Part shown: positions 42,821 through 57,172 of the stretch, in pieces | Position numbering within the stretch: position 1 is the stretch's first letter | Layout: each line of letters starts with the position of its first letter | Origin: Rouxiella aceris | GTDB lineage: Bacteria > Pseudomonadota > Gammaproteobacteria > Enterobacterales > Enterobacteriaceae | Assembly (NCBI RefSeq): GCF_012933545.1 | Contig: NZ_JAADJU010000008.1 | Coordinates: 1-64,000 of the forward strand | Direction of reading: 5' to 3' | DNA: 64,000 nt | Position numbers and translations under genes: made by a program | The notes under the pieces: model-generated | The model's input: the letters and a program-made list of their open reading frames with translations, nothing else | Told to the model about the DNA's origin: nothing | The model's database searches: none

Positions 42821-43015
42821 TCATTGCAGGCGGCCCCATTCGAGATGCTCGTTAATGCTCAGAGAAAGACACTGGCTGCGTAATACTCCCTGTGATAGGG
42901 GGTGAGCTTATGTCCTGAAAAGATAGCATGCGATCTTGCCAATGCTTAACAATCACCGTCGATGCAGTAAGTGCCATAAAGATCGCCGCCGCTTAACAAA
43001 CAGATGGCAAGAGAA

Positions 43016-43051
43016 ACAAAAATCCCATAACACAATGAGTGATATGGGATT
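43016..43051 (-). terminator. mnmE terminator
   Basis: On the minus strand AATCCCATA (43051-43043) pairs with TATGGGATT (43029-43021) and is followed by TTTTGTTT. It lies about 34 bases past the mnmE stop. Confidence 0.85.
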
Positions 43052-43084
43052 AACGGAGCCAAGCGAAGGTCTGCGCGAGGTGAC

Positions 43085-44449
43085 TTATTTGCCAATACAG
43101 AAACTCGAAAAAATACGGCCCAGCAAGTCATCAGAGCTGAACTCGCCGGTGATTTCACTCAGGCATTGCTGAGAGAGACGCAGCTCTTCTGCCAGCAATT
43201 CTCCGGCCCAGGCACCCAATAATTGCTCTTTACCCTGCAGCAGATGCTGTGCGGCCTGTTCCAGTGCCTGCAAATGACGGCGTCGTGCCAAAAAGCCGCC
43301 TTCCATATTTTGTGTAAAGCCCATACTTTGCTTTAAATGGTCGCGCAGCAGATCGATGCCTTCACCGGTTCTGGCTGAAAGCCTAATAAGTGAGTGACCA
43401 TTCACTTCTGTTTTACCCATTGCCTCACCGGTGATATCTGCTTTATTCCGTACCACAACGATGGGTAGTGTGGCAGGCAGACGGGCCATAAATTCTGGCC
43501 AGATAGCGGCAGGTTCAGTGGCGTCGGTGGTGGTGCCATCAACCATAAACAGTACGGTATCTGCCTGTTCAATCTCATGCCAGGCACGTTCGATACCAAT
43601 ACGTTCAACTTCGTCGCTTGCTTCGCGTAGCCCGGCGGTGTCGATAATATGCAGTGGCATGCCGTCGAGATGAATATGTTCACGCAGTACGTCGCGGGTG
43701 GTACCGGCAATCGCGGTAACAATGGCGGCTTCTCTGCCTGCCAGCGCATTGAGCAAGCTGGATTTGCCGGCATTTGGCCGTCCGGCAATCACCACTTTCA
43801 TCCCTTCGCGCAGCAAACTGCCTTGACGAGCCTCGGTGCGTACTGCATTAAGGTCGCCGATCACCGCATTAAGTTGAGCTTCGATTTTACCGTCTGAAAG
43901 GAAGTCGATTTCCTCATCCGGAAAATCAATCGCCGCTTCCACGTAAATCCGCAGGTTAGTAAGTGCTTCCACCAGTTGATGGATACGTGAGGAGAAAGCA
44001 CCCTGCAATGAATTGACTGCAGAACGTGCCGCCTGCTCGGAGCTGGCGTCAATCAGATCGGCAATGGCTTCGGCCTGGGCCAAATCCAGCTTGTCATTGA
44101 GAAAGGCACGTTCGGAGAACTCCCCTGGCCGCGCGATACGCACGTCAGGCAGCGCCAGAATGCGTTTAATCAGCAGATCAAGGATCACCGGGCCGCCGTG
44201 TCCCTGTAGCTCGAGGACGTCTTCTCCGGTAAAGGAGTTGGGGCCGGGGAACCACAGGGCAATGCCCTGGTCCAGCGTACTGCCGTCGGTATCGCGAAAA
44301 GGCAAATAATCGGCATAGCGTGGCTTGGGCAGCTTGCCGAGGACCGCCTGAGCGATCAGGCTGGCGGCACGACCCGATATGCGCACAATACCGACGCCAC
44401 CGCGGCCTGGCGGCGTAGCTTGAGCAACGATAGTGTCTGACGTATTCAT
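43085..44449 (-). CDS. mnmE: tRNA modification GTPase MnmE
   Basis: GTPase partner of MnmG in wobble-uridine modification, 454 residues. An N-terminal formyl-THF-binding domain is followed by a helical domain and an inserted G domain with [18 protein letters not shown] and NKAD. The C-terminal CIGK has the essential Cys. The yidC terminator hairpin ends only 22 bases before its start, leaving little room for a separate promoter. Confidence 0.97.
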   Translation of the reverse strand: MNTSDTIVAQATPPGRGGVGIVRISGRAASLIAQAVLGKLPKPRYADYLPFRDTDGSTLDQGIALWFPGPNSFTGEDVLELQGHGGPVILDLLIKRILALPDVRIARPGEFSERAFLNDKLDLAQAEAIADLIDASSEQAARSAVNSLQGAFSSRIHQLVEALTNLRIYVEAAIDFPDEEIDFLSDGKIEAQLNAVIGDLNAVRTEARQGSLLREGMKVVIAGRPNAGKSSLLNALAGREAAIVTAIAGTTRDVLREHIHLDGMPLHIIDTAGLREASDEVERIGIERAWHEIEQADTVLFMVDGTTTDATEPAAIWPEFMARLPATLPIVVVRNKADITGEAMGKTEVNGHSLIRLSARTGEGIDLLRDHLKQSMGFTQNMEGGFLARRRHLQALEQAAQHLLQGKEQLLGAWAGELLAEELRLSQQCLSEITGEFSSDDLLGRIFSSFCIGK

Positions 44450-44471
44450 AGCGTTCTCTGGTTTTTTGGCT

Positions 44472-44503
44472 AAAAAAAGAAGGCGGTCATAAGACCGCCT
44501 TCT
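44472..44503 (-). terminator. yidC terminator just ahead of mnmE
   Basis: On the minus strand AGAAGGCGGTC (44503-44493), TTAT loop, GACCGCCTTCT (44488-44478), then seven Ts. An 11-bp perfect stem. Confidence 0.92.
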
Positions 44504-44584
44504 CTATTATGCACGTTTATCCCTTTATCTTGCTATTGGCCAATGTCCCGGCCGCCAGAAAGCTAACGGGTAAAGATCTCTCTT

Positions 44585-46222
44585 TTACGCTTTCTTCTTG
44601 TCGCGGCTATGCAAGCCACGTTTTTCCAGGCCGCGATAAATCAGCTGCTGCTGGATAATGGTCACCAGGTTGCTGACGATGTAATACACCACCAGACCAG
44701 ACGGGAACCACAGGAAGAACACGGTGAAGATCACTGGCATAAAGGTCATGATCTTCTGCTGCATTGGGTCGGTGACGGTAGTTGGCGACATCTTCTGAAT
44801 GAAGAACATCGTGATACCCATCAGCACCGGCAGAATGTAGTACGGATCTTGTGATGACAGGTCATGGATCCACAACGCGAACGGCGCATGACGCAGTTCA
44901 ATGGAGCCAGACAGCATGTAATACAGCGCCAGGAAGATAGGCATCTGGATAACCAGCGGCAGACAGCCACCCAACGGGTTGACCTTCTCTGACTTGTACA
45001 GCGCCATCATTTCCTGACTCATACGCTGTTTGTCATCGCCAATGCGTTCACGCATGGCGGCCAGTTTTGGCTGCAGCATACGCATTTTCGCCATCGACGT
45101 ATATTGCGCACGGGTCAGTGGGTACATGATACCGCGGACAATAAAGGTGATGATGATAATGGAGAAGCCCCAGTTACCAATAAAGTTGTGGATAAATTTC
45201 AGCAGTTTGAACAGCGGCTGAGAAATAAACCACAACCAGCCGTAATCCACGGTCAGGTCAAGATGCGGCGCAATGGCGGCCATTTGGTCCTGGATTTCCG
45301 GACCGAGCCACAATGTCGAGGCAACTTGTTGCTGAGCACCAGGCGCTACGTTAAATGGCGCCCCTTTAAAGCCGATAGAGGCAATACCGTTGGTGGTGTT
45401 GGTATAGAAGGTATTGTTATCTTTCGCTGAAGGGATCCAGGCCGTTGCAAAGTACTGCTGCAACATGGCAATCCAGCCGCCCTGGGTAGTGACATTCAGA
45501 TTTTCGCTCTTATCGAAGGCGTATTTCTGATATTTGTCACTGCTGGACGAATAAGCCGCACCGCGATAGGTATGCATGGCAAAGTTGTTGCTGCTGCCAG
45601 TTTCACGGTGTTTAGGCAGGTCGATGGTCTGCTTTAACTGACCAAACAGCGTGAGATCCAACGGTGCTGGCGTGGTGTTGTTGATGTTGTATTCAACGTT
45701 CACCGCGTATGAGCCGCGTTTGATCACAAAGGTTTTGGTAAAGATTGCGCCGTTCTGAGCCGTGTAGGTCATTGGGATGCGCAATTCAGTCTGGCCTTCA
45801 CCCAAGGTAAAGGTGTCCTGGCTGGTGGTGAACAGAGGACGTTCGCCGTTAGCCGGGTTGTCTGGGCCATTTTTGCCTGTCAGGCCACTTTGTGCCTGAT
45901 AAACGAAAGAAGGGGTAGTTTCGAGCAGCTGGAATGGTGCCGTAGAGTTCAGTGCTACCGGGTATTGCGTCAACAGCGCCTGCTCAATATCGCCACCACG
46001 GGTGTTGATGGATAATGAGAGGACGTCAGTATTGACGGTGATCAGTTTGCCCTGTCCGCTTCCAGGAACAGCCTGGTTAGCAGCATCACCGGTGGCTGTG
46101 TTCGCAGTCTGTTGCGTGGTCTGGTTGGCTGGTTGCGGAGCGTGGTCCGTTTGCCAGGTCTGCCAGATCATGAAAGACACGAACAGCAGAGCGATGAGGA
46201 AAAGATTGCGTTGCGAATCCAT
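44585..46222 (-). CDS. yidC: membrane protein insertase YidC
   Basis: Inner-membrane insertase of 545 residues. The N-terminal membrane helix ([16 protein letters not shown]) is followed by the large periplasmic P1 domain (about 25-340) and five C-terminal membrane segments with the 60KD_IMP core ([28 protein letters not shown]). It inserts proteins such as subunits a and c of ATP synthase. It starts 2 bases after yidD. Confidence 0.97.
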   Translation of the reverse strand: MDSQRNLFLIALLFVSFMIWQTWQTDHAPQPANQTTQQTANTATGDAANQAVPGSGQGKLITVNTDVLSLSINTRGGDIEQALLTQYPVALNSTAPFQLLETTPSFVYQAQSGLTGKNGPDNPANGERPLFTTSQDTFTLGEGQTELRIPMTYTAQNGAIFTKTFVIKRGSYAVNVEYNINNTTPAPLDLTLFGQLKQTIDLPKHRETGSSNNFAMHTYRGAAYSSSSDKYQKYAFDKSENLNVTTQGGWIAMLQQYFATAWIPSAKDNNTFYTNTTNGIASIGFKGAPFNVAPGAQQQVASTLWLGPEIQDQMAAIAPHLDLTVDYGWLWFISQPLFKLLKFIHNFIGNWGFSIIIITFIVRGIMYPLTRAQYTSMAKMRMLQPKLAAMRERIGDDKQRMSQEMMALYKSEKVNPLGGCLPLVIQMPIFLALYYMLSGSIELRHAPFALWIHDLSSQDPYYILPVLMGITMFFIQKMSPTTVTDPMQQKIMTFMPVIFTVFFLWFPSGLVVYYIVSNLVTIIQQQLIYRGLEKRGLHSRDKKKA

Positions 46223-46224
46223 CG

Positions 46225-46482
46225 TTAGTGTTCTCTGTTATTGTCGGTTTTCGGCGGTACGGGGTCATCACCACCTGGGTTCAAAGGATGGCATTTTAAT
46301 ACGCGTTTCAATGTCAACCAACTGCCTTTTATCATGCCAAAGCGCCCAACTGCTTCAATACCGTATTGAGAGCAACTCGGGTGAAAACGACAATGATGCC
46401 CAAGCATTGGACTGATTAGCAATTGATAACCACGTATCAAGGCTATCAGGATGCGGGAGCCTGGCGGCAATGTCGACGCCAT
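46225..46482 (-). CDS. yidD: membrane insertion efficiency factor YidD
   Basis: Small protein of 85 residues with an amphipathic N-terminus and conserved Cys and Pro in [14 protein letters not shown] and [18 protein letters not shown]. It supports YidC-dependent insertion in E. coli. Its start lies inside rnpA with a 37-bp overlap, a conserved arrangement of this operon. Confidence 0.95.
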   Translation of the reverse strand: MASTLPPGSRILIALIRGYQLLISPMLGHHCRFHPSCSQYGIEAVGRFGMIKGSWLTLKRVLKCHPLNPGGDDPVPPKTDNNREH

Positions 46483-46805
46483 AATTTCTCCAACGCTTCT
46501 GTTAACGCACGGTTATCAAGCTCGGCAACCCCTTTTTTTACCAACACAACAAAATCCATAGACGGCAGCGTATGCTGATTTAAGCGGAAGCTTTCGCGGG
46601 TTAGGCGTTTGATCCGATTACGTTCATGAGCGCGTTTGACATGTTTTTTGGCGACGGTAAGACCGATGCGGGGATGCCCCAGCTCGTTCAGGCGGCCAAG
46701 GATGGTGATTTGAGGCGTGCCGGCCCGTTGTGGCTGCTGGAAGACGAAAGTGAAATGACGGGGAGTTAACAAACGTAACTCCCTGGGAAAAGCGAGCTTA
46801 ACCAC
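46446..46805 (-). CDS. rnpA: ribonuclease P protein component
   Basis: Basic protein of 119 residues that binds the RNase P RNA for tRNA 5' maturation. It has the signature [24 protein letters not shown]. It lies 18 bases after rpmH and overlaps yidD. Confidence 0.97.
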   Translation of the reverse strand: MVKLAFPRELRLLTPRHFTFVFQQPQRAGTPQITILGRLNELGHPRIGLTVAKKHVKRAHERNRIKRLTRESFRLNQHTLPSMDFVVLVKKGVAELDNRALTEALEKLWRRHCRQAPAS

Positions 46806-46823
46806 TAAACAGGTTAGCTTTTA

Positions 46824-46976
<153 letters not shown>

Positions 46977-47065
46977 CTAAACTTAAATTATAACTGATCA
47001 GTAAACGCGTTGGCCTTCGGCGCTGAAGCAGCCGATGCCTTTATCGCAATATATAAAGAAGCGGG

Positions 47066-47094
47066 ATTGTAATAATTGTACAGTCCCGAGTCAA
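47066..47094 (-). promoter_or_regulatory. rpmH promoter
   Basis: On the minus strand -35 TTGACT (47094-47089), 17-bp spacer, -10 TACAAT (47071-47066). The leader to rpmH would be about 95 nt. Confidence 0.78.
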
Positions 47095-47337
47095 TTTATA
47101 ACCTTCATCTTTCCAGTAACAGATGCATTTACTGCCTTTTCACCCTGGCCACTTACCGAGGCAAGCACCTGGAGAGCGGGCGGCGTCTGCGCTCTGCATC
47201 TCGAAATCCTGGGGTATACATTGCTAAAAAGATGCCTAAATGTTTACCGGATATTCCCGTGGTTAACGATGACCATCAGGAACACGGGCATCACACGTAG
47301 GGCTGAAGATTATACGGACTCTGCTCCAAATCGCAAG

Positions 47338-47888
47338 GATCGCCGCTCGATCCTTGAACATTCTTCTCAAGATCTTCTTTTATACCCGGCGATCGCTGTT
47401 CAGTGGAATCCTATTTATGCGGGCAATCGCCGCGTGTCGCTGCTAATTTGAGCGCGATCGGCTAAGCTTACCCACTCACAGAATCTGGCCTGTGGATAAA
47501 AAGGATCTATTCTGTGATGAAGGGGAGGATCTCTGGCGCTGTTTGCGTTATGATCCGCCATTCCGATCGCGATCCTTCCCTGAATGACGATCGGCTGTAG
47601 ATTTTTTAAACAAAGCGATGCCCGCCATACATCAGGTTGCGGTTGTTTGACTGCGCCTTGAATGATTAAGGGTAAAGTCGCCGACAAAAAACCGTAAAAA
47701 TCGGTTCACACGTTGCTTTTGATCACTGACAGGGTGACGAAAGACTACTCCTCACATTTATTGCTGACACTACGGTGCAATCCCGTGGCTCAGTCGTCGG
47801 TGTATGAGCGAGGCGTGTGCCTAAAATCATGATTTAAAAAATATCCTGATCCTTTTTCTTTTTTGGTCTTGTTCGAGTGGAGTCCGCC
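47338..47888 (+). promoter_or_regulatory. dnaA control region with DnaA box and GATC cluster
   Basis: A consensus DnaA box (TTATCCACA on the minus strand) lies at 47491-47499, as expected for autoregulation. Eleven GATC sites occur between 47338 and 47592, which suits SeqA sequestration. No dnaA promoter could be assigned with confidence by eye. The stretch 47095-47337 shows nothing recognisable. Confidence 0.75.
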
Positions 47889-49283
47889 GTGTCACTTTCG
47901 CTTTGGCAGCAGTGTCTTGCCAGATTGCAGGATGAGTTACCTGCCACAGAATTCAGTATGTGGATACGCCCTTTGCAGGCGGAATTGAGTGACAATACCT
48001 TGGCGCTGTATGCCCCAAATCGGTTTGTCCTTGATTGGGTGCGCGACAAATACTTAAACAACATTAACGGACTGTTGAACGATTTTTGTGGCACGGATGC
48101 GCCTTTGTTACGCTTTGAGGTGGGTAGCAAACCTCTGGTTCAACGCGTTAATGAAACCGTCGCTGCTGCCGTGAGTTCACCGGTCGCCGCACGTACCATG
48201 CCGCGCCAGGCGCCTTCCCGTCCCAGTTGGGATAGCTCGCCGGCCCAGCCTGAACTCTCTTATCGTTCTAACGTCAATCCGAAACATACTTTCGATAATT
48301 TTGTGGAAGGTAAGTCCAACCAATTGGCGCGTGCTGCGGCACGTCAGGTGGCAGACAATCCTGGTGGTGCCTATAACCCATTGTTTTTATACGGCGGTAC
48401 CGGGCTGGGTAAAACCCACTTGCTGCATGCCGTCGGTAATGGGATCATGGCGCGCAAAGCCAATGCCAAAGTGGTCTATATGCATTCCGAGCGTTTTGTG
48501 CAGGATATGGTAAAAGCCCTGCAAAACAACGCCATTGAAGAATTCAAACGTTACTACCGCTCGGTGGATGCCCTGCTGATCGATGACATCCAATTCTTTG
48601 CCAATAAAGAACGATCCCAGGAAGAGTTTTTCCATACGTTTAACGCCCTGCTTGAAGGCAATCAGCAGATCATCTTGACCTCTGATCGCTATCCCAAAGA
48701 GATCAACGGCGTTGAAGATCGTCTGAAATCGCGTTTTGGCTGGGGATTGACCGTAGCCATTGAACCGCCAGAGCTGGAAACCCGCGTGGCGATTCTGATG
48801 AAAAAGGCCGACGAGAACGATATCCGTCTGCCGGGTGAAGTGGCCTTCTTTATTGCCAAGCGTTTGCGCTCTAATGTGCGTGAGCTTGAAGGGGCACTGA
48901 ACCGCGTTATTGCCAATGCCAATTTTACCGGTCGCGCCATTACTATCGACTTTGTACGTGAAGCGCTGCGCGATCTGCTGGCACTGCAGGAAAAGCTGGT
49001 CACTATTGATAATATTCAGAAAACAGTTGCTGAGTATTATAAGATTAAGGTTGCCGACCTGCTCTCGAAACGCCGTTCCCGATCGGTTGCGCGTCCGCGC
49101 CAGATGGCGATGGCGTTGGCCAAAGAGCTCACCAACCACAGCCTGCCAGAAATCGGCGATGCGTTCGGTGGTCGTGACCATACCACGGTGTTGCACGCCT
49201 GCCGAAAAATCGAGCAACTGCGTGAAGAAAGTCATGACATCAAAGAAGATTTCTCTAACTTAATCAGGACACTATCCTCCTAG
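47889..49283 (+). CDS. dnaA: chromosomal replication initiator DnaA
   Basis: AAA+ initiator that binds the oriC boxes described above. GTG at 47889 gives [14 protein letters not shown] as in E. coli and 464 residues. An in-frame GTG at 47877 adds only four residues. Domain I is 1-90, a variable linker 90-130. The AAA+ domain has Walker [14 protein letters not shown] and Walker [10 protein letters not shown]. Domain IV has the signature [15 protein letters not shown]. dnaN follows after 4 bp. Confidence 0.97.
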   Translation: MSLSLWQQCLARLQDELPATEFSMWIRPLQAELSDNTLALYAPNRFVLDWVRDKYLNNINGLLNDFCGTDAPLLRFEVGSKPLVQRVNETVAAAVSSPVAARTMPRQAPSRPSWDSSPAQPELSYRSNVNPKHTFDNFVEGKSNQLARAAARQVADNPGGAYNPLFLYGGTGLGKTHLLHAVGNGIMARKANAKVVYMHSERFVQDMVKALQNNAIEEFKRYYRSVDALLIDDIQFFANKERSQEEFFHTFNALLEGNQQIILTSDRYPKEINGVEDRLKSRFGWGLTVAIEPPELETRVAILMKKADENDIRLPGEVAFFIAKRLRSNVRELEGALNRVIANANFTGRAITIDFVREALRDLLALQEKLVTIDNIQKTVAEYYKIKVADLLSKRRSRSVARPRQMAMALAKELTNHSLPEIGDAFGGRDHTTVLHACRKIEQLREESHDIKEDFSNLIRTLSS

Positions 49284-49287
49284 CGCT

Positions 49288-50388
49288 ATGAAATTTATCG
49301 TTGAACGTGAGCATTTGCTGAAACCGCTGCAACAGGTCAGTAGCCCGCTGGGTGGACGACCAACACTGCCGATTCTGGGTAACCTGTTGTTGCAGGTGAC
49401 AGAAGGCGCGTTGTTGCTGACCGGGACGGATCTTGAAATGGAGATGGTCGCCAAAGTCGCCCTCTCTCAGCCTCATGACGTCGGTGCCACTACGGTCCCG
49501 GCGCGTAAATTCTTTGATATTTGCCGGGGATTGCCCGAAGGCGCCGAGATCACGGTAACGCTGGAGAGCGACCGCATGCTGGTCCGCTCCGGACGCAGCC
49601 GTTTCTCTCTGTCGACGCTGCCGGCCAGCGACTTTCCCAATCTTGACGACTGGCAGAGCGAGGTGGAGTTTACCTTGCCGCAGGCGACCTTAAAGCGCCT
49701 GATTGAAGCCACCCAGTTTTCCATGGCGCATCAGGACGTTCGCTATTACCTCAACGGCATGTTGTTTGAAACCGAAGGGGAAGAGCTGCGTACCGTGGCC
49801 ACCGACGGACACCGCCTGGCGGTCTGTTCAATGCCAATTGGCCAATCCTTGCCTTCCCATTCGGTGATCGTGCCGCGTAAAGGGGTCATGGAGCTGGTAC
49901 GTCTGCTCGACGGTGGCGATACGCCGCTGCGTTTGCAGATTGGCAGCAATAATATCCGCGCACATGTCGGCGATTTTATTTTTACCTCCAAGCTGGTTGA
50001 TGGCCGTTTCCCTGACTATCGCCGCGTGTTGCCGAAAAATCCCGATAAAACGCTACAGGCAGGCTGTGACTTGCTCAAGCAGGCGTTTGCCCGTGCTGCC
50101 ATTCTTTCCAACGAGAAGTTTCGCGGTGTACGCTTGTATGTCAGCCACAATCAGCTGAAGATTACTGCCAACAATCCCGAACAGGAAGAAGCCGAAGAGA
50201 TCCTCGACGTTGATTATGACGGTACCGAGATGGAAATTGGCTTTAACGTCAGCTACGTGCTCGATGTGCTTAATGCGCTGAAATGTGAAGAGGTGCGTCT
50301 GCTGCTCACCGACTCCGTTTCCAGTGTGCAGATCGAAGATGGCAAAAGCCAGGCCGCGGCCTATGTTGTTATGCCAATGAGATTGTAA
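49288..50388 (+). CDS. dnaN: DNA polymerase III beta sliding clamp
   Basis: Ring-forming processivity clamp of 366 residues with three repeated clamp domains. It starts MKFIVEREHLLKPLQQVSSPLGGRP and ends YVVMPMRL, as in E. coli. Second gene of dnaA-dnaN-recF-gyrB. Confidence 0.98.
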   Translation: MKFIVEREHLLKPLQQVSSPLGGRPTLPILGNLLLQVTEGALLLTGTDLEMEMVAKVALSQPHDVGATTVPARKFFDICRGLPEGAEITVTLESDRMLVRSGRSRFSLSTLPASDFPNLDDWQSEVEFTLPQATLKRLIEATQFSMAHQDVRYYLNGMLFETEGEELRTVATDGHRLAVCSMPIGQSLPSHSVIVPRKGVMELVRLLDGGDTPLRLQIGSNNIRAHVGDFIFTSKLVDGRFPDYRRVLPKNPDKTLQAGCDLLKQAFARAAILSNEKFRGVRLYVSHNQLKITANNPEQEEAEEILDVDYDGTEMEIGFNVSYVLDVLNALKCEEVRLLLTDSVSSVQIEDGKSQAAAYVVMPMRL

Positions 50389-50529
50389 TTTCTGGACGGG
50401 CTGGCTTACTTGCCATTTTGCGATTGGGCAGTGCTGGTATTGCTCAGGTACTGGAGTATGCTCCGCTTACTGCGCGCTGTCCGCACGCAAACTGGCTGCG
50501 ACGCTGACGCCCTGGAATTGTATATATAG

Positions 50530-54052
<3,523 letters not shown>

Positions 54053-54076
54053 TAAGGGTTGTTGCAGTGGCAAGTT

Positions 54077-54113
54077 AAAAAACCGAGGCCGGAAACTGCC
54101 TCGGTTTTTTTTG
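54077..54113 (+). terminator. gyrB terminator
   Basis: AACCGAGGC (54081-54089) pairs with GCCTCGGTT (54098-54106), flanked by A-run and T8. Confidence 0.92.
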
Positions 54114-54213
54114 TCCAAAAAATGTCTTCCCGACAGCGGGCGATGATTCTGTCTGGCTTTGCGCACTGTAAACGCGATAGCATTGGCAAAATTACATTAA
54201 CTCTGAGGACGCT

Positions 54214-55029
54214 ATGGCAATTGAATTGATCGCAATAGATATGGATGGCACGTTGCTCAATCCGCAGCATGAAGTGACCCCTGCTGTAAAACAGGCATTG
54301 GCCGCCGCCAGAAAGCTGGGTGTGCAGGTGGTGCTGGCTACCGGCAGACCCTTTATTGGCGTTAAGCGTTATCTCGAAGAGCTGGATTTGCAGCAGCAGG
54401 ATTGCTATTGCATTACCAATAATGGCGCGTTGGTACAACATGCCAACGATGGCCGCTGTTTCGCCGAAGTTACCCTGACATTTGCCGATTATCTCTACTT
54501 TGAGGCGCTGTCTCGCCAGCTGGGTGTCGGTTTCCATGCCCTGACACAGAGCGATCTCTATACCGCCAATGCGGATATCAGCCCTTACAGTATCCACGAA
54601 GCCTATCTGACCGGCATTCCGCTGCGTTTTCGTACCCCGCAACAAATGGATCCTGCGCTGACTTTCCCGAAAGTGATGATGGTCGACAAGCCGGAACGCC
54701 TCGACCAGGCAGTCAGCCAAATTCCCGACGAGATCAGATCCCGTTACACCATTATGAAAAGCGCGCCTTATTATCTGGAAATTCTTGATAAACGCGTCAA
54801 TAAGGGCGAAGGGGTGAAAGTTCTGGCAGAAAAACTGGGTATTGCCCGCGAAAATGTGATGACCCTCGGCGATCAGGAAAACGACATCGCCATGCTGGAA
54901 TATGCCGGGCTGGGTGTAGCCATGGGCAATGCCATTGATAGCGTCAAAGCCATCAGCCAGTTTGTCACCAAAAGCAACCGTGAAGACGGTGTCGCCTATG
55001 CGGTGGAAAAGTTTGTGCTTAATCGCTGA
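54214..55029 (+). CDS. yidA: HAD-family sugar phosphatase YidA
   Basis: Cof-type HAD phosphatase of 271 residues. Motif I DMDGTLLN, motif II ATGRP, the KR...NKGEGVKVLAE Lys region and motif IV GDQENDIAMLEYAG are intact. E. coli YidA acts on a range of sugar phosphates. GAGGACG precedes the start. Confidence 0.95.
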   Translation: MAIELIAIDMDGTLLNPQHEVTPAVKQALAAARKLGVQVVLATGRPFIGVKRYLEELDLQQQDCYCITNNGALVQHANDGRCFAEVTLTFADYLYFEALSRQLGVGFHALTQSDLYTANADISPYSIHEAYLTGIPLRFRTPQQMDPALTFPKVMMVDKPERLDQAVSQIPDEIRSRYTIMKSAPYYLEILDKRVNKGEGVKVLAEKLGIARENVMTLGDQENDIAMLEYAGLGVAMGNAIDSVKAISQFVTKSNREDGVAYAVEKFVLNR

Positions 55030-55098
55030 GACAGCCTGTTTTCCCGCCATATACCCCGTGTGACGGCGACAGGTAACAGAGGATAAAAGGAACAGAAC

Positions 55099-56376
55099 GT
55101 GGCGAGCGAACAACAGTTAACCTTCGATGCACGGGGTCATCAACTGACCAATATCAATGTCTGGACGGCAGACAGTCAGTGGCTGGCCTACGATGTCCGT
55201 CCAAAAGGCAGTGATTTTAGCGGATTGACCATTGAACGTATCAATATTGCCAGCGGTGAGGTCGAAACCCTGTATCGGGCGGGCGACGGTGCGCACGTCG
55301 GCGTGGTTACCGTTAGCGCAGAAACGCCGCCGCGTTATGTGTTTATTCATGGCCCGGAGCATCCGGATAATCACTGGCGATATGATTTTCACCATCGCCG
55401 TGGCGTGATCCTGGCGCCGCACAAATCCGCCACACCAGTAACCCTCGATGCTTTTGATATTACGCCACCTTTTACCCCGGGCGCACTGCGTGGCGGCTCG
55501 CACGTTCACGTATTCAGCCCAGACAGCAGCCGCCTGAGCTTTACCTATAACGATCATCTAATGTATGAGTGGCATAGTGCCGAGGATCTGCGCAACGTCG
55601 GGGTGGCGCTGGCCGGTCATCCGATTTATATCAGCAAGGCCCATCCTCGCGAGTACGACGGTAGCCACTTTTGCGTGCTGGTCAGCCAGACCACTGCCAC
55701 GCCGCAGGCCGGCAGTGATGATATCAACCGCGCCTATGAAGAGGGGTGGATTGGGCAGCAAGGCTATCTGCACGCCGATGGCAGGCGACAGCGTTGGGCT
55801 TTAGCCTTTATTGGCGATACCTTGTCGGCACAGGGCGAAAAGCTGCCGGAAGTGTTTGTGGTCGATCTGCCCGAGAATGATAAAGACTATGCCAGTGCGG
55901 GGGCTGCTCCCTTGCAAGGGAGTGAAACGCGTTTACCTGCGCCACCGGCAGGCGTGGTGCAACGTCGGCTGACCTACACCGCGCACCGACGTTTTCCGGG
56001 GGTGGTGTTGCAACCGCGTCATTGGCTACGCACCTCGCCAGACGGCAGCACTATCGCTTTTCTGATGAAAGATGATAACGGTATTGTGCAAGTGTGGGGC
56101 ATATCTCCGACCGGCGGCGAGCCGTGGCCAATAAGCCATGCTGCTACGGATATTCAATCGGCATTCAACTGGCATCCGCAGGGCGACATGCTGGCGCTGG
56201 TGTGTGATAACTCGGTGATGTTGCTGGACGTGGCCAGCGGCGAGATGCGGCGACTTACACCACGCAGCGAACAAGCTCCCAGTGGCGATGCCGTGGTTTT
56301 CTCACCGGATGGTTGCTGGGTGGCCTTTATGCGAGAGATAGCCGGGTTTGCCCAACTTTTTGTCACCCCGGTATAA
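55099..56376 (+). CDS. yidR: YidR family protein (DUF3748, TolB-like propeller)
   Basis: Protein of 425 residues similar to E. coli YidR throughout. Conserved blocks are HVGVVTV, HGPEHPDNHWRYDFHHRRGV, GALRGGSHVHVFSPD, HPREYDGSHFCVLVS and DIQSAFNWHP. The repeated FSPDG-type strands suggest a beta propeller. Function is unknown. The start is GTG with AAAGGAAC upstream. It follows yidA after 69 bp and may be cotranscribed. Confidence 0.9.
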   Translation: MASEQQLTFDARGHQLTNINVWTADSQWLAYDVRPKGSDFSGLTIERINIASGEVETLYRAGDGAHVGVVTVSAETPPRYVFIHGPEHPDNHWRYDFHHRRGVILAPHKSATPVTLDAFDITPPFTPGALRGGSHVHVFSPDSSRLSFTYNDHLMYEWHSAEDLRNVGVALAGHPIYISKAHPREYDGSHFCVLVSQTTATPQAGSDDINRAYEEGWIGQQGYLHADGRRQRWALAFIGDTLSAQGEKLPEVFVVDLPENDKDYASAGAAPLQGSETRLPAPPAGVVQRRLTYTAHRRFPGVVLQPRHWLRTSPDGSTIAFLMKDDNGIVQVWGISPTGGEPWPISHAATDIQSAFNWHPQGDMLALVCDNSVMLLDVASGEMRRLTPRSEQAPSGDAVVFSPDGCWVAFMREIAGFAQLFVTPV

Positions 56377-56399
56377 GTAGTGCTGCCGCCAGGCGCGGC

Positions 56400-56744
56400 T
56401 CAGTTGGCAGCAGGCACGGGCGGAACATGGTTGATATCCACGCCATGACTGATGGCCATATTATGGTCTTCGCTGGCCTTGATGCGATCCAGGGTACCTA
56501 CGCTGCCTTTTTTATAATAATCATAAGGCAACAACAAGGTATCCAGCGCGGCGCTAAACGGCAGATCGAGGATTAGCAGAGGGGTCATTGCCCAGCTGGT
56601 TTCATCGCTGGCAATCATATTGACGTCAGATTTTGAGCCGGGATATAACCCTTGATAATCGCCGGTATGACTCATGACGCTGGAACAGCCGCTGGCCATA
56701 AAAATGCATCCTGTGGCGATAGGTAACAATGAAAATTTTGTCAT
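56400..56744 (-). CDS. yidQ: YidQ family lipoprotein
   Basis: Small lipoprotein of 114 residues from the ATG at 56744. The signal peptide ends FMASGC, and the mature part begins CSSVMSHTGDYQGLYPGSK, close to E. coli YidQ (DUF1375). Conserved MTPLLILDLPFSAALDTLLLPYD follows. Two further in-frame ATGs at 56756 and 56768 lie in a 12-bp tandem duplication (AGATGAGTGTA repeated), so the real start is uncertain. Function unknown, probably outer membrane. Confidence 0.9.
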   Translation of the reverse strand: MTKFSLLPIATGCIFMASGCSSVMSHTGDYQGLYPGSKSDVNMIASDETSWAMTPLLILDLPFSAALDTLLLPYDYYKKGSVGTLDRIKASEDHNMAISHGVDINHVPPVPAAN

Positions 56745-57035
56745 CTTTACACTCATCTCTACACTCATCTCTTGCTGTCGGGCTGAGGGGGGTCATCAAA
56801 TCCTGTTAACCAGGTTCAGACCCTGAGTTATAGCAGTCAGCCAAAAATTTACACCAGGCATTGGCAGCAATGTGGTGGCGGTCGCATTTATCCCTTTACT
56901 CACCTTCTCCGCGCACTGACGATTAACCGTTGCTGCTAATAGTTACATCTTACCATTATCGTAAACAGCGCAGCGGCGGGATAGCCTTTCTGGTCAGGTT
57001 ATCTTAGTTTATTTCAAAAAAATTTCTCTCGATAA

Positions 57036-57063
57036 CTTGAAATCTCACATTTCAGCGCCATTT
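57036..57063 (+). promoter_or_regulatory. sigma-32 heat-shock promoter of ibpA
   Basis: -35 CTTGAAA (57036-57042), 13-bp spacer, -10 CGCCATTT (57056-57063), close to the sigma-32 consensus CTTGAAA and CCCCATNT. Confidence 0.85.
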
Positions 57064-57140
57064 TTATCATACGACGCCACAAAAGAATACGCCGTCAGGG
57101 TATTTGGTGTTAGCGGCCTGTCCAAATGGAAGGTCAGTTT

Positions 57141-57172
57141 ATTCCTCGCTGCAATATTAGGAGGCAGTTTAG
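57141..57172 (+). promoter_or_regulatory. ROSE-type RNA thermometer of ibpA
   Basis: CCTC-G-CT (57144-57150) can pair with AG-GAGG (57159-57164), leaving one bulged G and masking the ribosome binding site. This is the layout of the ROSE 3' hairpin known in enterobacterial ibpA leaders, which melts on heating. The upstream leader (from about 57070) probably holds the other stems. Confidence 0.75.

Noticed and set aside
42936-43172. 78-codon frame crossing the mnmE terminator
   Set aside because: It runs through a terminator hairpin into antisense mnmE and has no start signal.
47035-47451. 138-codon frame between rpmH and dnaA
   Set aside because: It overlaps the rpmH promoter and the GATC-rich dnaA control region; no protein similarity seen.
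48387-49235. Open frame of 282 codons antisense to dnaA
   Set aside because: Shadow of dnaA on the opposite strand with no start signal.
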